Below, one piece after another: positions 9,235 to 17,872 of a DNA stretch of 64,000 nucleotides. Both the position numbers and the translations under genes were made by a program. The stretch lies in contig NZ_AHMM02000025.1 of NCBI RefSeq assembly GCF_000243675.2, positions 620,001 through 684,000 of the forward strand. Direction: 5' to 3'. Positions within the stretch are counted from its first letter, which is position 1, and the number at the start of each line of letters is the position of its first letter. Origin of the DNA: Leptospira inadai serovar Lyme str. 10 (lineage in GTDB: Bacteria; Spirochaetota; Leptospiria; Leptospirales; Leptospiraceae). The notes under the pieces were generated by a model. It was given only the letters and a program-made list of their open reading frames with translations. It was not told the origin of the DNA and did not search any database.

Positions 9235-10764
9235 TTGGAAACCGTTCAATTTTCGGCATTTGACTACAATCGAGACGACACTTTTTCGTTATCCGAATAT
9301 CGTTTGGAAGGAAGCGAGAATGGCGGTTGGAAGATATTCCGCAATCAAGACCTTTATCTTTCTCTCGGGAAAGGATACAAACTTCTTAAGACGAAACTTT
9401 GCGGGATATGTTCGACGGATTTAGACCGAAGATTTCTTCCATTCACTCTTCCGCAAATTATAGGTCACGAAGTATTAGCCACCGATCCGACGACGGGAAA
9501 GAAATTCGTATTAGAAATTAATGATACGGTAGCGGCAAGGGGAGAAGAGGAAGATTCGTTTTGCAAGCGGGGACTTCAGACTCACAGCCCCTCTCGCCTA
9601 GTATTAGGTATCGATCGACTTCCCGGAGGATTCGGGAAATTCCTGCTAGCTCCCGTGGGGACCTTAGTGGAAGTGGACACTCTAGAAGATAGGGAGGCGA
9701 TCCTGCTGGAACCGTTTGCCGCCTCGCTGCATGGCGTGGAAGTTTCCTTAGCGAATTCATCCGATAAGCCCAAACGAATCGCCGTGCTCGGTCCGAGGCG
9801 ATTGGGATCGTTGCTGTTGGCAGGACTCGAACTGTATAGACGGCGGAACAATCTAGATTATAAAATCGTTGCCGTTCTTCGCAGAAGGGAACTGAAAGAC
9901 ACCTCGTTCGGTGTTGGTGCGGACGAGGTGCTGGTCTTTCCCGAGCTGAGTATTTCGTCGAGAGGTTCGTTTAAAGGAGAACGTTATTACAAGGAATCTT
10001 CCGCAAGTGCGGAAGAAATCTCCTGGGATAATCTACTGCATACTTTCGATATCGTATTCGATACGACCGGGGCGATCGAAGGGCTAGAACTATCCATGGA
10101 TTTGACTCATAAGGAGATCCATCGCAAGACTACGAACGGACAGGGCTCTCTCGGAATTTCAAATTTAACCGAACTCGTAGTGGATGAACTCTCTATTTTA
10201 CCGTTACAAAAAGGGTTTCAGAATCTTTCTTGGGGAGTGAATTCCGCTCTCGAGACTTGGGTCTTTTTGGAAGCTGGAATTCGACTCTCTAACGAAGAGC
10301 AGGCCTGGATCGATATAGCTCGGGAAGAAGGAATCCGATTCTATTCTGGTTCGATTCAGGAAGGGGAATCTTTTTTGCAGTCCCAAGAATTTACGGGGGA
10401 TCTTCGTCGATTTGATTTCGCAATTTTGAAATCGGCTTCATCGGTGGATCTGGCGATTAGGCCAGGCGCCAAGGAAGATCCTTCTTTGCTTAGACCGAGA
10501 GGTTTTATCCTGATTCCTGCCGAGTCGGGAATATCCGAATCCAATCCGTTTCTTCATTGGGTTATTCGCGGTGGAGTTTTACGGTCTAGCCGATGCGGGG
10601 ATTTTCGCAGGACTCTTTCTTTTTTAGAGCAAGAGAAGGGTTTTTTGAAAAACGTTTCCGCTCATCTGCTCGGAGAGGAATTCTCCGCTTTGGACCTTCC
10701 CAAAGCGTACGAAGAGGCAAGAAAACCGACTAATATAAAAGTGATTGTCAGACACGACCCATAA
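9235..10764 (+). CDS. MDR-like zinc-dependent dehydrogenase with large insertion
   Basis: 509 residues, much longer than the usual 340-360 for this family. The N-terminal part has the catalytic-zinc pattern KLCGICSTD and the segment LPQIIGHEVLA, as in threonine or sorbitol dehydrogenases. The four-cysteine structural-zinc loop is missing. The nucleotide-binding turn is degenerate (VLGPRRLGS instead of GxGxxG). Residues about 225-450 contain extra material I cannot place; the chain ends with a typical LPKAYEEARKPTNIKVIV tail. TTG start with GGGAGGAAG about 6 nt upstream, immediately after the rhomboid stop. It may be a diverged, possibly non-canonical oxidoreductase. Confidence 0.72.
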   Translation: METVQFSAFDYNRDDTFSLSEYRLEGSENGGWKIFRNQDLYLSLGKGYKLLKTKLCGICSTDLDRRFLPFTLPQIIGHEVLATDPTTGKKFVLEINDTVAARGEEEDSFCKRGLQTHSPSRLVLGIDRLPGGFGKFLLAPVGTLVEVDTLEDREAILLEPFAASLHGVEVSLANSSDKPKRIAVLGPRRLGSLLLAGLELYRRRNNLDYKIVAVLRRRELKDTSFGVGADEVLVFPELSISSRGSFKGERYYKESSASAEEISWDNLLHTFDIVFDTTGAIEGLELSMDLTHKEIHRKTTNGQGSLGISNLTELVVDELSILPLQKGFQNLSWGVNSALETWVFLEAGIRLSNEEQAWIDIAREEGIRFYSGSIQEGESFLQSQEFTGDLRRFDFAILKSASSVDLAIRPGAKEDPSLLRPRGFILIPAESGISESNPFLHWVIRGGVLRSSRCGDFRRTLSFLEQEKGFLKNVSAHLLGEEFSALDLPKAYEEARKPTNIKVIVRHDP

Positions 10765-10801
10765 TGACCGATGATATGAGGTCCCCTTGGAGGGGAAATT
10801 T

Positions 10802-11269
10802 TTGAACAAGCACGGTTTTTTCCAAATTACGCAAAAGGTTTTTCTAAGAAGAGGATCGGAACTTCTCATTCTAAGAGACCGGAAATCAGGATACGGCGAT
10901 TTACCCGGTGGACGAATGAATGAGGACGAGTTCTACGGGGATTGGCAGGAAAGCCTTTCCCGAGAACTGAGCGAAGAAATGGGAAACCGATGTGAGATTA
11001 AAGTTCATCCGAGACCGATCTTCGTACACAAGCATCGAGTCAGTGACGGTAATCATCCCTGCGTCATCATTGCCTACCATGCCGAATTTATGGGAGGGCA
11101 AATCGTTCTCTCCGACGAGCATGATTATATTTCTTGGGTCGACGTAAAAACGTATGATCCTAGAGGTTTGTTTTTCGAATATATGTTGGATGCGATTTTG
11201 TTGTATCAAAAGGAATATGCCCCTCTTTTACCCGACGGAAAATTAGAATTAGGAGGAAGTATCCTATGA
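10802..11269 (+). CDS. Nudix hydrolase
   Basis: 155 residues from TTG 10802, chosen because GGAGGGG sits 6 nt upstream; TTG 10787 would overlap that site. The Nudix box core RELSEEMG is intact, preceded by [11 protein letters not shown]; the spacing between the first Glu and the Arg is about three residues longer than the classical box. Nudix enzymes cleave nucleoside diphosphates linked to another group; the substrate cannot be read from sequence. Its stop overlaps the ATG of the next gene (ATGA), so the two are coupled. Confidence 0.86.
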   Translation: MNKHGFFQITQKVFLRRGSELLILRDRKSGYGDLPGGRMNEDEFYGDWQESLSRELSEEMGNRCEIKVHPRPIFVHKHRVSDGNHPCVIIAYHAEFMGGQIVLSDEHDYISWVDVKTYDPRGLFFEYMLDAILLYQKEYAPLLPDGKLELGGSIL

Positions 11270-12312
11270 ATCCATTTTGGAGGAATGCAATCGCTTCCCT
11301 TTTCTTAATTCCGATTTTTCTCGGAATAGGCTGGCTCTTGTCGGGAAAGACTTTAGGAGAAGAAGATTTTATATCCGGTTTGCCTCAGAACGAGATAGGG
11401 TCTTATTCTTCGGGATTCAACCGAAAATCGGGAAACATTCTCTTACTCCAACTGGAATTTAAACCGGAATATTATTCCAAGGAAGATCGCTTACGGACCT
11501 GGCTGGAAAAACCCCTTATTATCGCAAAAGAAAACGGTTGGCTGGATAAATCGACGGTCGTCGTTTACCCTCCGGAAATAGGAAATTATTTATTTCTGAT
11601 AGGACGGCGTTCGGAAGTGTTTCAGGCGGAGTCTGAAATCGGATCCTGGAAACGAACGATTTTCTTTACAAGAATTTCCTATGATGGATTGAGAAACGGC
11701 TTATTGTTCGAAGACGAGATCGCTCATTTTCTGGCTAAGATTTCGGCGGAAAGATACCGGCGGATTTTCGGCACTCTTTCGAAAACTTACGGCGTTACTA
11801 TCGTTGCCGGTTCGATCATACTTCCTTCTCCGAAAATAGCTGAAGATCTTATTTCGATCGGTCCCGGAAATTGGGAAGAACGATCCTACCTTTTTACTCC
11901 GGATGGAAAGCTCTATAACGGCTCGTTAAAAAGAACGAAATTTAAGGACGGCTCGTTATCGTCTTATTTAAGTTCTCAATCCGATAGGATCGAATCCGAA
12001 GTTTGGACGATTCCGTTCCATTTTGCCAAGCTCGGATTTTTGTACGGAGAAGAATTCGGACCTCCCGAGATGGAAGATATCGTAAGGAAAACTTTCGTTA
12101 CTCGGTGGATCGCCTTAGGGTCGCCTACCGAGGAAGGAAAATTTAGGGAATGGATTTCAAAATCGAATTTTGAAACAAGCGGCGAGATCTCATTCTTCGG
12201 TAAAGCTTGGGATCGACGATTACCGGGAACGAGTTTTATAAAAACCAGATATGGTATTCCCGAGCCTAAAGAAAGCGGGAAAGGAACGGTCCTTTTGAAT
12301 ATCTATCTTTAA
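11266..12312 (+). CDS. Membrane-anchored nitrilase-superfamily-like protein, probably lacking the catalytic Cys
   Basis: 348 residues with an N-terminal membrane anchor or signal (about 8-28) and then a carbon-nitrogen-hydrolase-like order of elements. These are a strand ending VVVYPPEIG with the candidate Glu at about 105, a Lys in [11 protein letters not shown], and [14 protein letters not shown] where active relatives have GxxxCxDxxFPE. By this alignment the nucleophilic Cys (about 259) is Gly. No other Cys is near. The family assignment is by eye and moderate. If right, it is a pseudoenzyme exposed outside the membrane. It overlaps the Nudix gene by 4 nt and converges on the lipoprotein gene with a 6-nt gap. 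Confidence 0.6.
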   Translation: MNPFWRNAIASLFLIPIFLGIGWLLSGKTLGEEDFISGLPQNEIGSYSSGFNRKSGNILLLQLEFKPEYYSKEDRLRTWLEKPLIIAKENGWLDKSTVVVYPPEIGNYLFLIGRRSEVFQAESEIGSWKRTIFFTRISYDGLRNGLLFEDEIAHFLAKISAERYRRIFGTLSKTYGVTIVAGSIILPSPKIAEDLISIGPGNWEERSYLFTPDGKLYNGSLKRTKFKDGSLSSYLSSQSDRIESEVWTIPFHFAKLGFLYGEEFGPPEMEDIVRKTFVTRWIALGSPTEEGKFREWISKSNFETSGEISFFGKAWDRRLPGTSFIKTRYGIPEPKESGKGTVLLNIYL

Positions 12313-12318
12313 AGAATT

Positions 12319-13440
12319 TCATTTATTTCGAACTTCTTCGTAAAGTTTCAAAAGCGTCCAGTCGTCCTCGGTAAATTCCAGGCCTGTTAGATAGAGTCCG
12401 CCTACTTCCGTCTCGCAAAGAATTTTTTCGGGATGAACGACCCATGTTCTTTCGCAAAGCAACGGCAATACTTGGCTTTTTCTTAAAGGACCCCAAAGAT
12501 GCACCTTGCCGGAATAGTTGGATAGATATTCGTTCTTTGCGTTTAATTTCCAAGGATTCGATTCTTTTCGACTTACCGTGAAGAGCTTCGTAACACTCGG
12601 CTTTCCTTTACCGTACTGAAGTCTTCGTAAATGGAGCCGGCCGATCGTGCCGCCTAAATAAAATGCAGAATCACCGGGACCGTAATAAAGCAGCGGACTT
12701 ATCACTTCTTGGTCGAGTTTATCCGCACTTCTCTTATCAGGTTGAAAATAGTAAAGCGTATAGGACCCGGCGTTTCCCGAAAACAGCAAAAAATCCTTTC
12801 CGATCGGATATAAAAAAAATCTGGATTTTAGATTCGGAAACGGCGGGGCTATTTTCTCCTTGCTCAAAACGAGTTTCGGAGTTCTCGGCTCCACGGTCCG
12901 TTCCTCATATAATTGATTATCTACGAAATAAAAAATTTTAGATCCGTCGTCCGAGATTCCGCCTCTATTGCGGCAGGAAATCTGGGCGCCGGATTCGTAA
13001 AACAGGGAATTGTCCATTAGAGAAATTGCAAATAATCTGCAGCCCGTCGCCATAGGATATTCCGAAAGTGCAAATTTTGCATTCAGTGAAACCGCCATCG
13101 AAGCCGGAATCTCATCCAGTTTTTTAGTTTCCGTTTTTCCTTCGGAGAGATCCTTTACGGTCAATTTATTATCTTCCACGTAGACCAACCGTTTTCGATC
13201 ATGCGAAAGCTCCACGATACGGACGGATTCGGGCTTTTCGTCCGACAGGATTTCATCATCCGATTTAGGATGCAGGAGATAGCTCTTTAATAGCTCCGTC
13301 GCCTTCTCGTATTTTTCCTCTTCCACAAGTCCTTGAATTTCTTCGATCAGGCTTTCCTGCTTACTTTTGCAATTCGCGAGAATGAAAAGGAAAAAAAGAA
13401 CAGGGATAAAAATTCTCCGCAATAAATCGGAATTGTTCAT
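12319..13440 (-). CDS. Lipoprotein of unknown function
   Basis: About 373 residues from ATG 13440; a longer reading from 13467 would overlap the upstream gene. The signal peptide ends at a spirochaetal lipobox (FILANCKSK). Residues about 25-60 (LIEEIQGLVEEEKYEKATELLKSYL) look like one TPR-type helical pair; the rest has repeated beta-strand segments reminiscent of a propeller (KRLVYVEDNKLTVKDLSEG; GSKIFYFVDNQLYEE). No family recognised. It follows the EcsC-like gene by 5 nt, so the two form an operon. Confidence 0.75.
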   Translation of the reverse strand: MNNSDLLRRIFIPVLFFLFILANCKSKQESLIEEIQGLVEEEKYEKATELLKSYLLHPKSDDEILSDEKPESVRIVELSHDRKRLVYVEDNKLTVKDLSEGKTETKKLDEIPASMAVSLNAKFALSEYPMATGCRLFAISLMDNSLFYESGAQISCRNRGGISDDGSKIFYFVDNQLYEERTVEPRTPKLVLSKEKIAPPFPNLKSRFFLYPIGKDFLLFSGNAGSYTLYYFQPDKRSADKLDQEVISPLLYYGPGDSAFYLGGTIGRLHLRRLQYGKGKPSVTKLFTVSRKESNPWKLNAKNEYLSNYSGKVHLWGPLRKSQVLPLLCERTWVVHPEKILCETEVGGLYLTGLEFTEDDWTLLKLYEEVRNK

Positions 13441-13445
13441 GCTGG

Positions 13446-14069
13446 TCAGGCTGTTTCCTCCGCCCAAGGTTCGTCGGAAGGAACCGAAATGATTTCTTTA
13501 GAAAATACTCTTTGTGCTCTATCCGCGATTTTTTGCGTTTCGCTGTAAGAGAGACCCCCCGAAACGGCGGAGCCTAGTAGGGGAAGCCAAAAATTTCTCC
13601 TTCTAACCTGCGTGGATTTTGAGTTACGCATGGCTGTAGCGACTCGAAAAATTCCTTGGCTGAGTAATTCCCATGTAGCAGGTCTAACTAGTATTCTCGC
13701 GCCGACTTCTTTTAGGAAATTCCTAAAAAAGGAAGTTTTATCTTTAAAGAGACAGTACGCCATTAGTTCGGAACTAACCTGCGATTCTTTCCCGTATAAT
13801 GCGGCTATATCTTTCACAAGCTTACCTTGGATTCGGAGGACCAAAAAAATTTCCGGGGCCACCGTCACCGCTCCGATTCCGCCGGTCGGTAAAGAGAGAG
13901 CGGCGCTTGCTAGAGCGGTTTGGATTGACGACCTCCGCGTTAAGCTGTCGATAAAATCGGAGGGTTCGCCGATCGTCTTGGCGTATGGACTTCGATAGGA
14001 GTTTAACCCGGAAAGAAGGGAGAGGATTCGATCGGAAACCTCGGAAAGAAGTGAATTATAGTTTTCCAT
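13446..14069 (-). CDS. EcsC-like protein
   Basis: About 207 residues from ATG 14069 ([14 protein letters not shown]); a longer reading to 14180 would run into prfA. The middle part, with a Gly-rich hydrophobic stretch ([19 protein letters not shown]), then [13 protein letters not shown], and later [22 protein letters not shown], resembles EcsC-family proteins, whose biochemical role is not established. It is divergent from prfA with about 40 nt between starts and leads the lipoprotein gene downstream. Confidence 0.6.
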   Translation of the reverse strand: MENYNSLLSEVSDRILSLLSGLNSYRSPYAKTIGEPSDFIDSLTRRSSIQTALASAALSLPTGGIGAVTVAPEIFLVLRIQGKLVKDIAALYGKESQVSSELMAYCLFKDKTSFFRNFLKEVGARILVRPATWELLSQGIFRVATAMRNSKSTQVRRRNFWLPLLGSAVSGGLSYSETQKIADRAQRVFSKEIISVPSDEPWAEETA

Positions 14070-14109
14070 GGAAGAGAGTAGGGTACTAAGGCAATGGGAA
14101 CCTGTTTCT

Positions 14110-15174
14110 ATGTTAGATAGACTAGAAAAAATACAACAAAAATACCTTAAAATCTCGGATGAACTGACCACGGCCTCCAATCCGGAAGATTTAAAGCGAC
14201 TTTATAAGGAACGGTCTCGTCTTACTCCTTTATTTGAAAAGATTTCAGAGTACCAAAAATTAATTCAAGATAGAAAAGACGCCGAGGAACTCCTCAAAAC
14301 GGAAAAAGATGGGGAAATGCGTTCGATGTACGAAGAGGAGAAACGATCGGCCTCGGAACGAATCGAATCTCTCGAAAAAGAGCTGGAGATCATGTTGCTC
14401 TCTCCCGATCCGAATTCCGGCAAAAATATTTTGGTGGAAATCCGTGCGGGAACGGGTGGGGACGAGGCGGGACTTTTCGTTGCCGATCTGTATCGTATGT
14501 ATACCAAATACGCCGATAAACAGGGAATCAAACACGAAATTATCGATTCTTCCCCGACCGGAATCGGCGGGTTAAAAGAAATCGTTTTTGCTTTAGAGAA
14601 CGATCGTGCGTACGATCTTTTTAAATTCGAAGCGGGAACTCATCGAGTCCAACGTATTCCCGCGACCGAATCGGGCGGGAGAATCCATACGAGCGCTGTG
14701 ACGGTCGCGGTTTTACCGGAAGCGGAGGAATCCGAAATTAATATCAACGAAAACGATTTACGAATCGACGTTTATCGTTCTTCGGGATCCGGAGGACAGC
14801 ACGTAAATACAACGGACTCGGCGGTACGGATCACGCATATTCCGACCGGCATCGCTGTCGCTTGTCAGGACGAGAAATCGCAGCATAAGAATAAAGCCAA
14901 GGCGATGCGAATTTTAAGCGCTCGAATCTTAGAAAAGCAAGCCGAGGAAAAGAAAGCCGCCGCGGATGCATTGAAAAAGCAGATGGTGGGGACCGGGGAC
15001 CGATCGGAGAGAATTCGGACGTACAACTTTCCGCAGGGACGTTGTACGGATCACCGCATCGGCTTTACTAGTCATAATCTTTCCGGTATAATGGAAGGCG
15101 ACCTAGATGATTTAATCGGGGCTTTAACGGAAGAAGATAGAGCAAAGCGACTGGCGGAATCCCAAACTCAGTAA
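14110..15174 (+). CDS. prfA: Peptide chain release factor 1
   Basis: 354 residues from ATG 14110, close to the usual 360; the upstream ATG 14068 would add an atypical leader. The GGQ motif that triggers peptidyl-tRNA hydrolysis is intact ([16 protein letters not shown]), and the codon-recognition tripeptide PAT ([15 protein letters not shown]) is the RF1 type (UAA and UAG), not the RF2 type SPF. It acts on the ribosomal A site. No hemK/prmC gene follows, unlike in many bacteria; the next gene is a PLP enzyme about 59 nt downstream. Confidence 0.96.
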   Translation: MLDRLEKIQQKYLKISDELTTASNPEDLKRLYKERSRLTPLFEKISEYQKLIQDRKDAEELLKTEKDGEMRSMYEEEKRSASERIESLEKELEIMLLSPDPNSGKNILVEIRAGTGGDEAGLFVADLYRMYTKYADKQGIKHEIIDSSPTGIGGLKEIVFALENDRAYDLFKFEAGTHRVQRIPATESGGRIHTSAVTVAVLPEAEESEININENDLRIDVYRSSGSGGQHVNTTDSAVRITHIPTGIAVACQDEKSQHKNKAKAMRILSARILEKQAEEKKAAADALKKQMVGTGDRSERIRTYNFPQGRCTDHRIGFTSHNLSGIMEGDLDDLIGALTEEDRAKRLAESQTQ

Positions 15175-15233
15175 GGGAGTCGGTTTATTCAGTTGAAGGT
15201 TTCGGGCCTTGGGTTTGCGATGGTAGACGGATT

Positions 15234-16736
15234 ATGTTAAGGGAAGTAGAAGAATCATTTCGAAGAATTTGCGGAGAAAGAATTCCGTTTTCCAACATTC
15301 ATGCGGTATCGATGAGTCTTCCCCAGGTTCTCGATGTCGTTGGTTATGAAGAAAAGCGAGTCGAAACTCTTTCCCGTTTAAAGGCGGGTTATCCTCGGTT
15401 TATAGCCCACGCTTATGTCGAACGAATCCTGGATCATAATCGGGAAACAAAAGGAATCGAGGGCCCTCAATTCATCCTAAATTCCCGAAAAGTCGCCGAC
15501 CATATTGTCAATCTTTTCAAGATAGAGAATGCCGTTATTTTCGAAGATGAAGGAATCATTACGTTAAAGATTCCTCCAGGGAAGGAAAAAGAGGGCGAAG
15601 TACTCTCTTTTATTCAGCATACCGGATGTCTTGTTTCTTCCCGAAAAGCGGAGGACTATCTCTTCAAAAAAGGACTCATCGATTCCGTCTTTCCGGAAGA
15701 AACTCGCACACAGGATGCCGAAAAACGGATTATCCGGGATCTCAAAAATTTATATCCCGGAAAGGATTTGGAAGTCTTTCTCACAAATTCCGGTATGAAC
15801 GGAATTTATACATCCTTCAAGGTCCTGGACGAGATTCGAGCCTCGGAAGGGAAGGATCTTTGGCTTAGACTCGGTTGGTTATATGTGGATAATATTCGAA
15901 TATTGGAAAAATATTCGCGGGGTTCCCATATTTTTCACGAAGTCGGAGATCTTACCGAGCTGGAAGAATTCCTAAAGAAAGAAGGAAATCGCGTCGCGGC
16001 GATTCTAACGGAGTCTCCGACGAATCCGCTAATACGGGTTCCCGATTATCCTAAGTTAAAGGAATTACTCGCTCAATACGGAATTCCTTTGGTCGCCGAT
16101 ATTTCCGTAGCTGGATCGGCGGTCGTCGATTTATCGCCTTTTGCCGACGTGATTGTCGAAAGCTTGACTAAGTTCGCATGCGGGCACGCGGACGTAATGA
16201 TGGGAGCGATCTTTTTAAATCCTGCTTCGCCTTATTTTCGAAAATTGAAGGATCGATGTCCGGATTTCATCGAACAGCCTTATATTCGCGATATGCAACG
16301 TATGGCATTCGAGGTGGAAGGTTATCGGGAAAGAGTTGCCGCGATCGGTAAAAATGCGGCAATTCTTGCGGAGTTTTTCCAAAGGCATCCCAAAATCAAA
16401 GCCGTACACTGGAGCGGTTCCGATGAAAATCACGGAAATTTTTCTAAAATCGCCCGGGACAAAAATCTTCACTGCGGCGTGATCACTATAGAACCGGGGA
16501 TTCCTTTAGAAGAATTTTATAATTCTCTGGAACTTTTAAAAGGGCCGAGTTTCGGTACTGAATTTACATTAAATATGCTTTATATGTATTTGGCGCACTA
16601 TGAGCTCGTTTCCACAGAAGCCGGTCGAGGATTCTTGAAAGAAGTCGGACTGGATCCGAGTCTTGTGAGAATTTCGGTCGGTCGAGAAAACCCGGATCTT
16701 CTCATCGCCGAATACAAAAAAGCCCTAGGTGATTAA
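15234..16736 (+). CDS. Cys/Met-metabolism PLP-dependent enzyme with extra N-terminal domain
   Basis: 500 residues, against about 390 for bacterial cystathionine gamma-synthase. The PLP-binding Lys is in ESLTKFACGHADVMMGA and the aspartate that contacts the cofactor ring in PLVADISVAGS; TESPTNPLIRVPD is the conserved family segment before it. The first 160 residues are an added region, as in the long fungal-type cystathionine gamma-synthases (STR2-like). Probable role: a gamma-replacement or lyase step of sulfur amino-acid metabolism; the exact reaction is not decided. The last codons and stop lie inside a terminator that serves the opposite strand. Confidence 0.78.
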   Translation: MLREVEESFRRICGERIPFSNIHAVSMSLPQVLDVVGYEEKRVETLSRLKAGYPRFIAHAYVERILDHNRETKGIEGPQFILNSRKVADHIVNLFKIENAVIFEDEGIITLKIPPGKEKEGEVLSFIQHTGCLVSSRKAEDYLFKKGLIDSVFPEETRTQDAEKRIIRDLKNLYPGKDLEVFLTNSGMNGIYTSFKVLDEIRASEGKDLWLRLGWLYVDNIRILEKYSRGSHIFHEVGDLTELEEFLKKEGNRVAAILTESPTNPLIRVPDYPKLKELLAQYGIPLVADISVAGSAVVDLSPFADVIVESLTKFACGHADVMMGAIFLNPASPYFRKLKDRCPDFIEQPYIRDMQRMAFEVEGYRERVAAIGKNAAILAEFFQRHPKIKAVHWSGSDENHGNFSKIARDKNLHCGVITIEPGIPLEEFYNSLELLKGPSFGTEFTLNMLYMYLAHYELVSTEAGRGFLKEVGLDPSLVRISVGRENPDLLIAEYKKALGD

Positions 16737-16744
16737 ACTAGGGC
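16715..16744 (-). terminator. Terminator of the minus-strand membrane protein gene, inside the end of the PLP enzyme gene
   Basis: Stem GCCCTAG (16722-16728) and CTAGGGC (16738-16744), loop of 9 nt that holds the TAA stop of the plus-strand gene. On the minus strand it is followed by TTTTTTG, a proper U-tract. On the plus strand the following bases are only weakly T-rich, so it works best for the membrane protein gene whose stop lies 45 nt away. Confidence 0.75.
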
Positions 16745-16788
16745 CGATTTGAATTATTCTCGATTCAAAGAATCGCGAAAATAGCGGT

Positions 16789-17685
16789 TTAGACGGTCGA
16801 ACGAGCGAACGTTTGCGTCGATTTCTCTTCCGATGGAATTTGGAGAACCTTCTTATACAAAAAGGGAAATATCCCGAACTTTCCGATCCCTAATAGATAG
16901 ATCGCGATAGCGGAGGAAAGTCCACCGATCAGCCAACCTAGTTGGTGGATGAGTAGACTAGAAACAATCGCAAAACCGAGCGAACCCACAAAGACCGTAG
17001 CAAAGAAAGCCACGGTCGATCCTGTCGCCGAAGGCGATAAGACGATTGGAAGCTCCGTAGAAACGGAGGTTTCCCATCCTTCCCGCTCGATTTTTAACAA
17101 GGATACGATTAAAGTCGGGATTAGGATAATTCCCATAACATATAGAGTAATGGCAACGTCCGATAAAAGCCAATGTTGAGCGGTTAACCAGGTCCAATCA
17201 TTCTGAAAAGCGTCCTTGGTCGGAGAGAAAAATCTCATATAGCCGGATCCGTCCCACCCATGAACGAGCAGGAAAAACATTCCAAAATAACCGAGAGGAA
17301 TTTGAAGGTATGCCCAGAAAGTTTTTCTCGCTTTCAGGAGAGCCCAGACTACCCAAAAACCTAAGATTCCCTGCGAAATATTCGTTAAACCGAATAAAGC
17401 CACAAGCCAGCCGGGCATTCCCTTATCGCCCGCGTGCATGGTTTCCCAACTTGTGAACTGCCAAACAAGGTATAGGCCGGATGGCGCGAATAACAGCGAT
17501 AAATATAGTAGGTTCGCTATGAAATACGTGTTCTTCCAAAAGGAAACCGGATTTCGCTTTTGGGAAATCGATGCCAGTGTTCCCGGAGTAGTTTCTCCTT
17601 CCTGTAATTTTCTGATTTGCCTAGCGGCAGCGATCGCATAACCGGCTCCTAATCCATACGACCAAAAAACGTCTACTTGAACCAT
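16789..17685 (-). CDS. Multi-pass membrane protein of unknown function
   Basis: 298 residues with about seven hydrophobic segments (for example FIANLLYLSLLFAPSGLYLV, LFGLTNISQGILGFWVVWAL and GFAIVSSLLIHQLGWLIGG) and short loops rich in Trp and Tyr. I recognise no family or catalytic motif. A TTGACA box and a perfect 16-bp palindrome lie 30-56 nt upstream of the start, suggesting repressor control. A dedicated terminator lies in the convergent PLP enzyme gene. Confidence 0.75.
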   Translation of the reverse strand: MVQVDVFWSYGLGAGYAIAAARQIRKLQEGETTPGTLASISQKRNPVSFWKNTYFIANLLYLSLLFAPSGLYLVWQFTSWETMHAGDKGMPGWLVALFGLTNISQGILGFWVVWALLKARKTFWAYLQIPLGYFGMFFLLVHGWDGSGYMRFFSPTKDAFQNDWTWLTAQHWLLSDVAITLYVMGIILIPTLIVSLLKIEREGWETSVSTELPIVLSPSATGSTVAFFATVFVGSLGFAIVSSLLIHQLGWLIGGLSSAIAIYLLGIGKFGIFPFLYKKVLQIPSEEKSTQTFARSTV

Positions 17686-17710
17686 TTCAATTGCCTCCTA
17701 AAGGAATGGG

Positions 17711-17741
17711 TAAAGAATGACATGTCATTCAGTTTTGTCAA
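17711..17741 (-). promoter_or_regulatory. Candidate promoter with palindromic operator
   Basis: On the minus strand TTGACA (17736-17741) is a perfect -35 box. Downstream of it lies GAATGACATGTCATTC (17715-17730), a perfect 16-bp palindrome. The best -10 is weak (TCTTTA at 17711-17716, 19-nt spacing). A dimeric regulator bound here would cover the promoter of the membrane protein gene. The TetR regulator encoded at 18874-19500 is the nearest candidate, by proximity only. Confidence 0.5.
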
Positions 17742-17872
17742 TGCGGAAATCGAAAATTTAGAGGTGCGGATTTGAAAAAGAGGAAATAAAAGTAAAATCG
17801 ACTTTACCGACGTTTCTCAAAGGACTTATATGTAATCATTGGATGGGTTAACTTAGTTAATGAGGTAATCCT

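Noticed and set aside
13438..13467. Longer N-terminus of the lipoprotein ending at 12319
   Set aside because: It would overlap the EcsC-like gene and place charged and Gly residues before the signal peptide; ATG 13440 is cleaner.
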